Source: Azospirillum agricola
GTDB taxonomy: Bacteria > Pseudomonadota > Alphaproteobacteria > Azospirillales > Azospirillaceae
DNA: 64,000 nt
Direction: 5' to 3'
Assembly (NCBI RefSeq): GCF_017876095.1
Contig: NZ_JAGINM010000008.1
Coordinates: 62,001 to 126,000 of the forward strand
Shown: positions 33,001-40,520 of the stretch, one piece after another
Position numbering within the stretch: the stretch's first letter is position 1
Layout: each line of letters starts with the position of its first letter
Translations under genes and position numbers: made by a program
Notes under the pieces: model-generated
The model's input: only the letters and a program-made list of their open reading frames with translations
The model's database searches: none
Told to the model about the DNA's origin: nothing

Positions 33001-33820
33001 CGGGCTGACCTTCGGCCTGCACACCCGCATCGACGCCACCATCGAGCGCGTGACCGGCCGCGTCGAGGCCGGCAACCTCTACGTCAACCGCAACACCATC
33101 GGCGCCGTGGTCGGCGTGCAGCCCTTCGGCGGCCACGGCCTGTCGGGCACCGGGCCGAAGGCCGGCGGGCCGCTCTACATGACGCGGCTGCTCAGCCGGC
33201 GTCCGCCGCTGTCGTCGGACGTCGGCGGGACCGACCTGCGCGGCTCCGACGGCGACCGGGTGTCCGGCCGCGCCTTCGCCGACTGGCTGAAGGGGCAGGG
33301 CCGGACCGCCGAGGCGGCCTGGTGCCGCGCGCTGACCGACCGGTCGCCGCTGGGCGGCTGCGCCGAGCTGGCCGGCCCGGTCGGCGAGCGCAACCTCTAC
33401 AGCCTGCACCGGCGCGGCCGGATCCTGCTGCTGCCGCAGACCGAGCAGGGCTTGCTGCTGATGCTGGGCGCGGTGTTCGCCACCGGCAACGACGCGCTGG
33501 TCGATGCGCCGGCCCATCTCGTCGGCCGTCTCGGCTCGCTGCCGGCCGACCTCGCCGCCCGTGTCCGCGTGACGCCGGACTGGCTGTCGGGCGGCGCGCT
33601 GGCCGGCGCGCTGGTGGAGGGCGACGCCGAGCGGCTGACCGCCATCAACCGCCGCATCGCCGAGCTTCCCGGCCCGCTGGTCCTGACCCAGGGCCTGTCG
33701 AGCGAGGGGTTGACCAGCGGCCGCGAGGCGATCGAGATCGCGTGGCTGCTGAACGAGCGCTCGGTCAGCGTCAACACCACGGCGGCCGGCGGCAACGCCA
33801 GCCTGGTGGCGGTGAGCTGA
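30023..33820 (+). CDS. putA: Bifunctional proline dehydrogenase / P5C dehydrogenase
   Basis: This 1265-residue PutA oxidises proline to glutamate. The FAD-dependent proline dehydrogenase barrel occupies about 190-480, with M-M-G-E-Q-F-V-T-G, Y-D-M-L-G-E-A-A and R-L-V-K-G-A-Y-W-D-S-E-I. The aldehyde dehydrogenase domain (about 560-1040) has I-S-P-W-N-F-P-L-A-I-F, catalytic Glu in A-E-T-G-G-Q-N-A-M and Cys in D-S-A-G-Q-R-C-S-A-L. A ~200-residue C-terminal domain follows, as in long PutA forms. The N-terminus lacks the ribbon-helix-helix domain, so it cannot repress its own gene like E. coli PutA. It is a peripheral membrane enzyme that feeds electrons to ubiquinone. Confidence 0.96.
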   Translation: MNHRTDPMIGPSASTATTVETANRTGAGPFSAFATPVRPPTDLRQAITAAYRRPEPECVAWLVGQATLPASVTTAAEATARTLIAALRAKPQGRGVEGLIHEYSLSSQEGVALMCLAEALLRIPDRATRDALIRDKIAGGDWRAHLGNSPSLFVNAATWGLLVTGKVTGVLGNNALAGVLGGGALSERALSSALTRLILRGGEPLIRRGVDFAMRMMGEQFVTGQTIDEALANSRKMEAEGFRYSYDMLGEAATTAADADRYFADYETAIHAIGKASAGRGIHDGPGISIKLSALHPRYSRAQADRVMAELLPRVTALAKLARGYDIGLNIDAEESDRLELSLDLLEALCFDRDLAGWDGIGFVIQAYGKRCPYVIDFVVDLARRSGHRLMIRLVKGAYWDSEIKRAQVDGLEDFPVYTRKLHTDVSYVACARKLLAAPDAVFPQFATHNAQTLATIHSMAGDDFQVGKYEFQCLHGMGEPLYKEVVGPLKRPCRVYAPVGTHETLLAYLVRRLLENGANSSFVNRIADKSVSIDSLVADPVEIARATLPVGAPNPLIALPKDLFGAERPNSAGLDLANEHALLALSEALRDSARRNWTAAPLLADGERSGRTQPVLNPADRRDVVGHATDATPDIVAEAVRFAEAGAAAWAATAPAERAACLFRAADAMQARLPTLLGLIIREAGKSASNAIAEVREAIDFLRYYGAQARDRFANGTHVPLGPVVCISPWNFPLAIFTGQVAAALAAGNPVLAKPAEETPLVAAEAVRILREAGVPAAAVQLLPGAGAVGAALVGDAATRAVMFTGSTEVARLIQRQLADRLSPDGAPIPLIAETGGQNAMIVDSSALAEQVVGDVIASAFDSAGQRCSALRVLCLQEDVADRTLTMLKGALHELRIGNPDRLATDVGPVITEEARAGIDRHIEAMRAKGRRVDSLALPPETAHGTFVAPTIIEIDGIADLEREVFGPVLHVLRYRRDDLDGLVDAINGTGYGLTFGLHTRIDATIERVTGRVEAGNLYVNRNTIGAVVGVQPFGGHGLSGTGPKAGGPLYMTRLLSRRPPLSSDVGGTDLRGSDGDRVSGRAFADWLKGQGRTAEAAWCRALTDRSPLGGCAELAGPVGERNLYSLHRRGRILLLPQTEQGLLLMLGAVFATGNDALVDAPAHLVGRLGSLPADLAARVRVTPDWLSGGALAGALVEGDAERLTAINRRIAELPGPLVLTQGLSSEGLTSGREAIEIAWLLNERSVSVNTTAAGGNASLVAVS

Positions 33821-33841
33821 GGCCGGTCGGATGCCGGCGGC

Positions 33842-34552
33842 CTACAGGTCGGCGGCGCGCGGATCGGTTATGGTGATCGCGTGGCCGCCGATTCCGTCGA
33901 CGCCGCCGGTCACCCGGTCGCCGGGAACGATCGGGCCGACGCCCGCCGGGGTGCCGGTGTAGATCAGGTCGCCGGCCCGGATGGTCATCGAGCGCGACAG
34001 GATGGCGATGATCTCCGGCACGCTCCAGATCAGGTCGGCGATGTCCTGGTCCTGCTTGACCGCGCCGTTGACCGCCAGCCAGACGCGGCCCTTCTCCGGA
34101 TGGCCGATCTCGCTGACGGGGCGGATCGGGCCGATCACGGCCGAGTTGTCGAACGCCTTGCCCCAGTCCCACGGGCGGCCCTTGTCGCGCGCCTCCAACT
34201 GGAGGTCGCGGCGGGTCAGGTCGTTGCCGACGGCGTAGCCGAAGACATGGTCGAGCGCGCGCTCGGCCGGGATGTCGGTTCCGTCCTTGCCGATGGCGAC
34301 GACCAGCTCGATCTCGTACTGGAAGTTGGCGGTCTCCGGCGGGTAGGGGACGGCGCTGCCGTCGGGGATGACGGCGTCGGCCGGCTTGGTGAAGAAGAAG
34401 GGCGCCTCGCGGTCGGGATCGCGCCCCATCTCGCGCGCGTGGGCGGCGTAGTTGCGCCCGACGCAGAACACCCGGCGCACGGGGAAGGCGGCGTCGCTGC
34501 CAGCGACGGGCACGGCGACGGTGGGGGATGGCGGGAAGACCCAGCTCGGCAT
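33842..34552 (-). CDS. FAH-family hydrolase, probable fumarylpyruvate hydrolase
   Basis: This 236-residue enzyme of the fumarylacetoacetate hydrolase family has R-V-F-C-V-G-R-N-Y-A-A-H-A-R-E-M-G, F-F-F-T-K-P, the acidic metal triad in Q-Y-E-I-E-L-V-V-A and G-Y-A-V-G-N-D-L-T-R-R-D, and Y-T-G-T-P-A-G-V-G-P. It is the last gene of the gentisate operon, so it should hydrolyse the ring-cleavage product to pyruvate and fumarate or maleate. The ATG at 34552 follows A-A-G-G-A; an ATG at 34576 is possible. No maleylpyruvate isomerase gene is seen, so it may act on maleylpyruvate directly. Confidence 0.92.
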   Translation of the reverse strand: MPSWVFPPSPTVAVPVAGSDAAFPVRRVFCVGRNYAAHAREMGRDPDREAPFFFTKPADAVIPDGSAVPYPPETANFQYEIELVVAIGKDGTDIPAERALDHVFGYAVGNDLTRRDLQLEARDKGRPWDWGKAFDNSAVIGPIRPVSEIGHPEKGRVWLAVNGAVKQDQDIADLIWSVPEIIAILSRSMTIRAGDLIYTGTPAGVGPIVPGDRVTGGVDGIGGHAITITDPRAADL

Positions 34553-34604
34553 GATGCGGTTCCTTGGTTCTGACATGGTTTTTTTGGGGGTGGCGCCCAC
34601 CGCT

Positions 34605-34660
34605 TCCGGTCTCCGTCCCCTCTCCCCGGGGGGAGAGAGGGAAGACGGTAGGGGTGGAGA
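34605..34660. repeat. GC-rich palindromic intergenic element
   Basis: An imperfect inverted repeat, CCGTCCCCTCTCCCC / GGGGAGAGAGGGAAGACGG (34613-34647), lies between the gentisate dioxygenase and hydrolase genes. It shares the core CCCTCTCCCC with elements at 39038 and 54720, so it belongs to the same REP-like family. Confidence 0.7.
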
Positions 34661-34663
34661 AGG

Positions 34664-35722
34664 TCACTCCCGCACCCGGTTCCCCCGGTCCTCCCGCCAC
34701 AGGCCGAGCTTCTGCTGGGCCACCCGGTCGGAGTAGCTGAAGATCACCGAATCCTCGTCGGCGTGGTGCGTCACCCATTTCCAGCTCGGCGCGACGAAGA
34801 CGTCCTTCGGCCCCCAGGCGAAGGGCTGGCCGTCGATGGTCGTGGTGCCGCGCCCCTCGACCACCGCGAAGATGGTGGCGTCGGTGCTGCGGTAGGCGCT
34901 GGTCTGGAAATCCTTCGGCAGAAGCTGCATGAAGGCCGACATGGTCGGCATCGGCGAGCCGCCGTCCACCGGGTTGACGAAGCGCATCTTCAGCCCGTGG
35001 CAGGGATCCCACTCCTGCTGGCGGCGCATCGCCTCCAGCGCCTCGCGGGTGCGGGCGTAGGGGTAGCTGAAGATCGGATAGGCGTGCTCGGCCGGCTCGT
35101 AATCGACCGGCAGCATGTTGGCGCCGAAGCGGGCCAGCGAATGGCCGACCGGGCGGGTCACCGGCTGCTCGTCCTCCGGGTAGGATTCGGCGAAGGACGC
35201 GTCGTAGAAGGACACGGTCGGGATGTCGAGCCCGTCGAGCCAGATCATCGGCTCGTCGCTGTGGTTGCCGTGGTCGTGCCAGGCGCGCGGCGGCGTGATG
35301 ACGAAATCGCCGACCTGCATGATCGTGCGCTCGCCGTCCACCGCCGTGTGGGCGCCGGCCCCGTCGAGCACGAAGCGCACCGCCGACTGGCTGTGGCGGT
35401 GGGCCGGCGCGACCTCGCCCGGCAACACCAACTGAAGCCCGGCGTAGAGCGAGGTGGTGATGCGGTTCTGGCCGGGCATGCCCGGATTCTCCAGCATCAG
35501 CACGCGGCGCTCGGCCTCCTTGGCGGTGATGAGGGAGCCCGCCTCCAGCAGCAGCTCCTTCATCTCGGCGAAGTTCCACAGATGGGGGACGCAGGCGCTG
35601 CGCGGCTCGCGGGTGATGATGGCGCTCATCACCGACCACAGCGGGTTCAGGTTGCGCTTGCTGATCTTGTCGTAATAGGCCTGCCGCTCCGGCGTGTCGG
35701 CGGGCGGTCCGGAGATGGACAT
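34664..35722 (-). CDS. Gentisate 1,2-dioxygenase
   Basis: This 352-residue bicupin Fe(II) enzyme cleaves gentisate to maleylpyruvate. The first cupin carries the metal-binding H-R-H-x-Q motif in A-P-A-H-R-H-S-Q-S-A-V-R-F-V-L and a distal His in W-H-D-H-G-N-H. The second cupin (about 255-340) reads F-A-V-V-E-G-R-G and F-V-A-P-S-W-K-W-V-T-H-H-A. The N-terminal L-N-P-L-W and P-H-L-W-N-F are typical of the family. It is 33 bp downstream of the hydroxylase and precedes the FAH hydrolase, matching pathway order. Confidence 0.95.
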   Translation of the reverse strand: MSISGPPADTPERQAYYDKISKRNLNPLWSVMSAIITREPRSACVPHLWNFAEMKELLLEAGSLITAKEAERRVLMLENPGMPGQNRITTSLYAGLQLVLPGEVAPAHRHSQSAVRFVLDGAGAHTAVDGERTIMQVGDFVITPPRAWHDHGNHSDEPMIWLDGLDIPTVSFYDASFAESYPEDEQPVTRPVGHSLARFGANMLPVDYEPAEHAYPIFSYPYARTREALEAMRRQQEWDPCHGLKMRFVNPVDGGSPMPTMSAFMQLLPKDFQTSAYRSTDATIFAVVEGRGTTTIDGQPFAWGPKDVFVAPSWKWVTHHADEDSVIFSYSDRVAQQKLGLWREDRGNRVRE

Positions 35723-35755
35723 GGGATTCGATCCTTTCTGTCAGACGGCCGCGTG

Positions 35756-36946
35756 TCAGACGGCGGCGCCGAGGCCGGTCACGCCGTAGAGCCACGCCAC
35801 GCGGTCGTAATGCTGCTCGCGGGTCGAGTGGCCGAGGATGGCGTTGCGCAGGGCAGCCTGTCCGCCGGCCGGGTGGTAGACGTATTCGCCCATCAGGCGG
35901 GAATTGAGCTGGACCCGGCCGGTGCGGGCGAAGCGGTCGCGGTTGTAGGCGGGGAAGGCGGTCTCAAGATTGCCGCCGGCCTCGGCCATGTGGTGGGAGA
36001 GGTTGACCGCGTCCTCCAGCGCCATGCAGGCGCCCTGCGCGAGATATTGCAGCATCGGGTGCGCGGCGTCGCCGAGCAGCACGACGCGGCCGTCGATCCA
36101 GTTGGGCGTCGGGTCGCGGTCGCACAGCACCCACAGCTTCCAGTTCTCGCCGCGCTCGATGATCTGTTTCGGGCGGTCGGCGATGTGCTCGAAGCCCTTG
36201 TAGACCACGTCCTTGGTCACCGGCACGCCGGCCACCGCCTCGGCGGCGTCGTTGTGGCAGGTCACGACGAGGTTGAAGACCTTGCCGCCCTTCAGCGGGT
36301 AATGGACGATGTGGCATTTCGGCCCGGCCCACAGCGTCGCCGCGTTCCAGCGCAGATCCTCGGGCATCTGTTCGGTCGGGATGACCGAGCGGAAGGTGGT
36401 GTGGCCGGACACGCGCGGCTGCGCGTCGCCGACCACCTGCGCCCGCACCTTCGACCGCAGCCCGTCGGCGCCGATCAGGGCGGAGCCGGTCAGCCGCTCG
36501 CCGTTGCCGAGCGTGACGGTGACGGTCAGGCCGTCCTGCTCGTAGCGCTCCACCGACGCGCTGGTGCGCAGCTCGATGAGGTCGCTGGCCCGGCAGGCGT
36601 CGAGCAGCACCATGTGCAGGTCGGCGCGGTGGACGACGGCGTAGGGATTCTTGAAGCGCTGGCGGAACGGCTCGTCGAGCGGGATGGCGGCGACGCGCTC
36701 GTCGCGGATGGCGTCCATCAGCACCAGATGGTCGATGTAGACGGCCTTGGCCCGCGCGGCGTCGCCGACGCCGAGGTAATCGAAGGCATGGAAGGCGTTC
36801 GGGCCGATCTGGATGCCGGCGCCGATCTCCCCCAGCTCGGGGGCCTGTTCGAGCACGATCGAGCGGAAGCCCTTGCGGGCCAGCCCCAGCGCGGCGGCCA
36901 AACCGCCGATGCCGCCTCCGGCGATCAGGATGGGACGGTCAGGCAT
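35756..36946 (-). CDS. 3-hydroxybenzoate 6-monooxygenase
   Basis: This is a 396-residue group A flavoprotein hydroxylase that turns 3-hydroxybenzoate into gentisate using NADH and O2. The FAD motif I-A-G-G-G-I-G-G-L-A-A-A-L-G-L-A is at the N-terminus. The D-G motif is I-G-A-D-G-L-R-S-K-V-R, and the second FAD motif is G-R-V-V-L-L-G-D-A-A-H-P-M. Q-G-A-C-M-A-L-E-D-A follows. Placement immediately before gentisate dioxygenase favours 3-hydroxybenzoate over salicylate as substrate. Salicylate 5-hydroxylases of the Rieske type are different. Confidence 0.9.
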   Translation of the reverse strand: MPDRPILIAGGGIGGLAAALGLARKGFRSIVLEQAPELGEIGAGIQIGPNAFHAFDYLGVGDAARAKAVYIDHLVLMDAIRDERVAAIPLDEPFRQRFKNPYAVVHRADLHMVLLDACRASDLIELRTSASVERYEQDGLTVTVTLGNGERLTGSALIGADGLRSKVRAQVVGDAQPRVSGHTTFRSVIPTEQMPEDLRWNAATLWAGPKCHIVHYPLKGGKVFNLVVTCHNDAAEAVAGVPVTKDVVYKGFEHIADRPKQIIERGENWKLWVLCDRDPTPNWIDGRVVLLGDAAHPMLQYLAQGACMALEDAVNLSHHMAEAGGNLETAFPAYNRDRFARTGRVQLNSRLMGEYVYHPAGGQAALRNAILGHSTREQHYDRVAWLYGVTGLGAAV

Positions 36947-36978
36947 GGATTGGGTGTTCCTTTTGGCAAATCGGTCGG

Positions 36979-37761
36979 TCACAGGGTGGCGAGCAGCCCG
37001 CCGTCCACCGGGATGACCTGCCCGTTGATGAAGCCGCTGGCCGGCCCGGCCAGGAAGACCGCCACCCCGGCGATGTCCTCCGGCGTCCCCCAGCGGCGGG
37101 CCGGCACGTCGCTCTCGATGTAGCGCTGGAACGCCTCGTTCTCCTGCATCGCCGTGGTGAAGCCGGTGGCGACGAAGCCGGGGGCGATGGCGTTGCAGGC
37201 GATGCCCTGCGGCCCGTATTCGACCGCCAGCGCCCGCGTCATGGCGGCGAGCCCGCCCTTGGCGGTGGCGTAGGCGCTGATGGTGCCGCGCGACCCGAAG
37301 GCCGAGACCGACGACATCAGCACGATGCGCCCGCTGCGCCGCTCCACCATCGACGGCAGCACCGCCTGGCAGAGGTTGAAGGCGCCGTCGACGTGGGTCC
37401 GCCACAGCGAGGCCCATTCCTCCGGCCGGTAATCCAGGAACGGCTTGCGGTTCTGGTTGCCGGCGTTGCTGAACAGGCTGTCGATTCGGCCCCAGCGGTC
37501 GAGGATGGCGGCGACGCCGGCCCGCACGGCTTGCGTGTCGGTGACGCTGAAGGGCACGGCCATCGCCTCCAGCCCCTCGTCGCGCAGGGTGGCGGCGGCC
37601 TGTTCGGCGCGGTCGGCGTCGAGGTCGTTTATGGCGACGCGGGCGCCGGCCTCGGCGGCGGCACGGGCGGCGGCGAAGCCGATGCCGCCGGCCCCGCCGG
37701 TCACGAGGAAGACGGAGCCGCCGAGCCCGAAGCGGCGTTCCAGAAAGGCCTGAGCGGACAT
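36979..37761 (-). CDS. SDR-family dehydrogenase
   Basis: This is a 260-residue classical short-chain dehydrogenase/reductase. The cofactor motif is T-G-G-A-G-G-I-G-F, followed by N-A-G in S-N-A-G-N-Q, catalytic Ser in M-S-S-V-S-A-F-G and Y-x3-K in Y-A-T-A-K-G. The acidic residue after strand 2 (I-N-D-L-D) suggests NAD. It lies 35 bp downstream of the substrate-binding protein gene and 32 bp upstream of the monooxygenase. It may oxidise an alcohol side chain on an aromatic precursor, for example a hydroxybenzyl alcohol, but the substrate is not readable. Confidence 0.88.
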   Translation of the reverse strand: MSAQAFLERRFGLGGSVFLVTGGAGGIGFAAARAAAEAGARVAINDLDADRAEQAAATLRDEGLEAMAVPFSVTDTQAVRAGVAAILDRWGRIDSLFSNAGNQNRKPFLDYRPEEWASLWRTHVDGAFNLCQAVLPSMVERRSGRIVLMSSVSAFGSRGTISAYATAKGGLAAMTRALAVEYGPQGIACNAIAPGFVATGFTTAMQENEAFQRYIESDVPARRWGTPEDIAGVAVFLAGPASGFINGQVIPVDGGLLATL

Positions 37762-37796
37762 GCGCCGGCTCCTGTCGGTGGGGGATGGGGAGGGGA

Positions 37797-39008
37797 TCAG
37801 AGCTTCTGGAGCTTGCAGGCGCCCGTCGGGGCCGGGGTCGCCTGCTCGGCCGGGAAGGACATCGTCACCACCGGGCGCAGCTTGCCGTCCGCCTCGGCGA
37901 CGTGGCCGAAGTAGTTGGGCAGGATCAGCTGGTTGTCCTCCGGCCGGAAGGCGAGCTTGCCGAGGATGGTCTCGAAGCTGCCGCCGCTCATCGCGCGGGC
38001 GATGTCGATCGGCTTGACGCTCTTGGCCTTCTCGACCGCCTGGAAGATCACCTGCATGCCGAGGTAGGTCTCGCCCTCGAAGTTCGACGGCTGGTCGCCG
38101 TTGTAGTGCTTGGCCCAGGCGGCGGCGAAGCTCTTGTTCTCCGGCGTGTCGAGGGTCGAGCTGTAGTTGATGATGCCGTGGATGCCCTTGGCGGTCTCGC
38201 CCATCGCCTGCACCGTGTTGTCGGTGACGAAGCTGACCCCGGCGGTGAAGACGTTGGCGAGCAGGCCGAACTGGTGCGCCTGGGTGGCGAAGCTGACGGC
38301 GTCGCGCCCGGCCAGCGCCACCCACAGCCCCTCGGCGCCCGACGCCTTGATCTGCTGGATGTAGGCGGCGTAGTCGGTGGCGCCGAGCGGCGGGTAGAGT
38401 TCGGCGACGACCGTCTTGCCGTGCGCGGTGGCGGCCTCCTTGAAGCCGGCGCCCGAGCCGCGGCCCCAGGCGCCGTCCATGCCGATGATCGCCCATTTCT
38501 GTTCCTTGCGCCCGGCCAGCCAGGGCTTGACCACCGCCGCGTCCTGCGCGTCCTGGTGGTTGACGCGGAAGGCGCGGCGGACGCAGGAATCACCGGTGAT
38601 CTTGTCGCTCTTGGTGACGGTGGCGACGTAGAGCGCGTCCCAGCGGTCGAGCATCGGCGCGATGGCCAGCGCCTCGCCCGACGCGATGACGCCGGTCAGC
38701 ACCTTGTAGCCCTCCAGCGCCAGCCGCTCGGACTGCTTGCGGGCGAGGTCGGGCTTGGCCTCGGTGTCGAGGATCTTGGCCTCGACCTTGTGGCCGGCGA
38801 CGCCGCCCTTGGCGTTGGCCTCGGCGATGGCGAACTCGATGGCGCGCTTGGCCTGGTTGCCGAGGTCGGCGTAGGTGCCGGACATGGCGGTCGGCACGCC
38901 GATCTTCAGCACCTCCTGTGCCTGGGCGAGAGCGGGAAGGGTGAAGGAGAGGGCCAGCGCGCTGGCGGCGCCGAGGGCGCGGAGCTTGAGGCTGTTCGTC
39001 CTGGTCAT
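37797..39008 (-). CDS. Liv-type ABC transporter substrate-binding protein
   Basis: This 403-residue periplasmic binding protein of the branched-chain amino-acid family has a Sec signal (A-L-A-L-S-F-T-L-P-A-L-A-Q-A-Q). The fold hallmarks are I-G-V-P-T-A-M-S-G-T-Y-A-D-L-G, E-A-N-A-K-G-G-V-A-G-H-K-V and W-A-I-I-G-M-D-G-A-W-G. The start follows G-G-A-G-G-A. Cluster context says it binds an aromatic acid rather than leucine. It is last of the five transporter genes and separated from livF by a perfect 69-bp palindrome that may set its mRNA level. The relic at 2603 is from the same broad family. Confidence 0.93.
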   Translation of the reverse strand: MTRTNSLKLRALGAASALALSFTLPALAQAQEVLKIGVPTAMSGTYADLGNQAKRAIEFAIAEANAKGGVAGHKVEAKILDTEAKPDLARKQSERLALEGYKVLTGVIASGEALAIAPMLDRWDALYVATVTKSDKITGDSCVRRAFRVNHQDAQDAAVVKPWLAGRKEQKWAIIGMDGAWGRGSGAGFKEAATAHGKTVVAELYPPLGATDYAAYIQQIKASGAEGLWVALAGRDAVSFATQAHQFGLLANVFTAGVSFVTDNTVQAMGETAKGIHGIINYSSTLDTPENKSFAAAWAKHYNGDQPSNFEGETYLGMQVIFQAVEKAKSVKPIDIARAMSGGSFETILGKLAFRPEDNQLILPNYFGHVAEADGKLRPVVTMSFPAEQATPAPTGACKLQKL

Positions 39009-39037
39009 CGTTTCCTCCATGGTTTTGTTCGTTGATG

Positions 39038-39106
39038 CCCCGTCTCTCCCGCGTTCTTCCCCCTCTCCCCCCCGGGGAGAGGGGGAAGAACGCGGGAGAG
39101 ACGGGG
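39038..39106. repeat. Perfect 33-bp inverted repeat (69-bp palindrome)
   Basis: Arms 39038-39070 and 39074-39106 are exact reverse complements of each other (33 of 33) around the 3-nt loop CCC. The core CCCCCTCTCCCC is shared with the elements at 34.6 and 54.7 kb. It sits between livF and the substrate-binding protein gene. In RNA it would form a very stable hairpin. Confidence 0.93.
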
Positions 39107-39114
39107 AAGGAGAG

Positions 39115-39813
39115 CTACACCGCGATGTGCTTCTTCAGGCTTTCCTTGGTCAGGCCGCTCATGGCGCCCTGTTCCGCCACCTCGCCCTTGGACAGCACGT
39201 AGTAGCGTTCGGCCACCCGGCGGACGAGGCTGTAGTTCTGCTCGATGATCAGCAGGCTGGTGCCGCCGGCCGCGACGTGGCGCAGGTTTTCGGCGAGTTC
39301 ATCCACGATCACCGGGGCCAGCCCCTCGCTCGGCTCGTCGAGCACCAGCAGGTGCGGGTTGGCCATCAGGGCGCGGCCGATCGCCAGCATCTGCTGCTGC
39401 CCGCCCGACAGCGCGGTGCCCGGCGTGTCGGCCCGCTCCTCCAGGATCGGGAACATCGCGAAGACCTTCTCGATGGTCCAGGCGCCCTTGCGGCGGACGG
39501 CGGCGCCGAGGATCAGGTTCTCGCGCACCGTCAGGTTGGGGATGATGCAGCGCCCCTGCGGCACCACCGAGATGCCGGCGCGCGCCGCGGTGAAGTGGCG
39601 GATGTCGCCGACCGCCTTGCCGGCCAAGCGGATCTCCCCCTGCATGCGCCGGGCGATGCCGAGGAAGGCGTTGACGATGGTCGTCTTGCCGACGCCGTTG
39701 CGGCCCAGCACGGCGACCCGTTCCCCCGCCTCGACCCGGACGTCGAGGTTGTGCAGGATGCGGGCGCCGCCATAGCCGGCGACGACGTCGCGGAAGGCCA
39801 GAAGTTCGCTCAT
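39115..39813 (-). CDS. livF: ABC transporter ATP-binding protein LivF type
   Basis: This 232-residue ATPase has Walker A G-R-N-G-V-G-K-T-T, the signature L-S-G-G-Q-Q-Q and Walker B L-L-V-L-D-E-P-S-E-G-L-A-P. The last phrase and I-I-E-Q-N-Y are typical of LivF. It overlaps livG by 4 bp. With LivG it energises uptake through LivH-LivM. A stop codon followed 8 bp later by the long palindrome ends the overlapping livHMGF group. Confidence 0.94.
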   Translation of the reverse strand: MSELLAFRDVVAGYGGARILHNLDVRVEAGERVAVLGRNGVGKTTIVNAFLGIARRMQGEIRLAGKAVGDIRHFTAARAGISVVPQGRCIIPNLTVRENLILGAAVRRKGAWTIEKVFAMFPILEERADTPGTALSGGQQQMLAIGRALMANPHLLVLDEPSEGLAPVIVDELAENLRHVAAGGTSLLIIEQNYSLVRRVAERYYVLSKGEVAEQGAMSGLTKESLKKHIAV

Positions 39814-40520
39814 GCCGCGCTCCCGAGATAGGCGGTGACGACCTCGGGCGAGCGCCGGATCTCGTCCGGCGTGCCCTCGGCCAGGACGCGGCCCAGTTGC
39901 AGGACGGTGATGCGGTCGCAGATGGAGAAGACGACCTCCATGTCGTGCTCGACCAGCAGCACCGTGACCTTCCAGCGCTGCGCCAGATCGCGCAGCAAAG
40001 TGGCGAGCCCCAGCGATTCCCGCATCGACAGACCCGCCGCCGGCTCGTCGAGCAGCAGCACGCGCGGCCGCCCGATCAGCGCCAGCGCCAGATCGAGCCG
40101 CCGCTGCTCGCCATAGGCGATGTCGCGCGCCCGCGCCTGGCCGAGGCTGCCGAGGCCCAGCTCGTCCATCACCTCCTCGACGTTCGGCTTCTCGGCCTTG
40201 CGGGCGGCGATGTCGAGCTGCTCGCGCACCGACAGCTCGGGGAAGATGTTGGTCTTCTGGAAGGAGCGGGCCATGCCCTGGCGGCGGCGCTCCTGCGCGC
40301 CGAGCGCGCCGATGTCGCGGCCGTCCATCCTGACCTGCCCCGACCAGACGGCGGCGCGGCCCGACAGCACGTCGATCAGCGTCGATTTGCCGGCCCCGTT
40401 CGGGCCGATCAGGCCGCGGATCTCGCCGTGCGGCACCGCGATGTCGACCTTGTTCACCGCGAAGAAGCCGCCATAGGGCCGGGTCAGCGCGGTCCCCTCG
40501 ATGGCGTAGGCGCCGTTCAT
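39810..40520 (-). CDS. livG: ABC transporter ATP-binding protein LivG type
   Basis: This 236-residue ATPase has Walker A G-P-N-G-A-G-K-S-T and Walker B V-L-L-L-D-E-P-A-A-G-L. The LivG-specific stretches are A-R-S-F-Q-K-T-N-I-F and L-L-V-E-H-D-M-E-V-V. The signature region reads I-A-Y-G-E-Q-R-R-L instead of L-S-G-G-Q, which is usual for LivG. It overlaps both livM and livF. Confidence 0.94.
   Translation of the reverse strand: MNGAYAIEGTALTRPYGGFFAVNKVDIAVPHGEIRGLIGPNGAGKSTLIDVLSGRAAVWSGQVRMDGRDIGALGAQERRRQGMARSFQKTNIFPELSVREQLDIAARKAEKPNVEEVMDELGLGSLGQARARDIAYGEQRRLDLALALIGRPRVLLLDEPAAGLSMRESLGLATLLRDLAQRWKVTVLLVEHDMEVVFSICDRITVLQLGRVLAEGTPDEIRRSPEVVTAYLGSAA

Noticed and set aside
29972..33517. 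Long frame opposite putA
   Set aside because: It is a shadow of putA; the putA strand has intact proline dehydrogenase and aldehyde dehydrogenase motifs.
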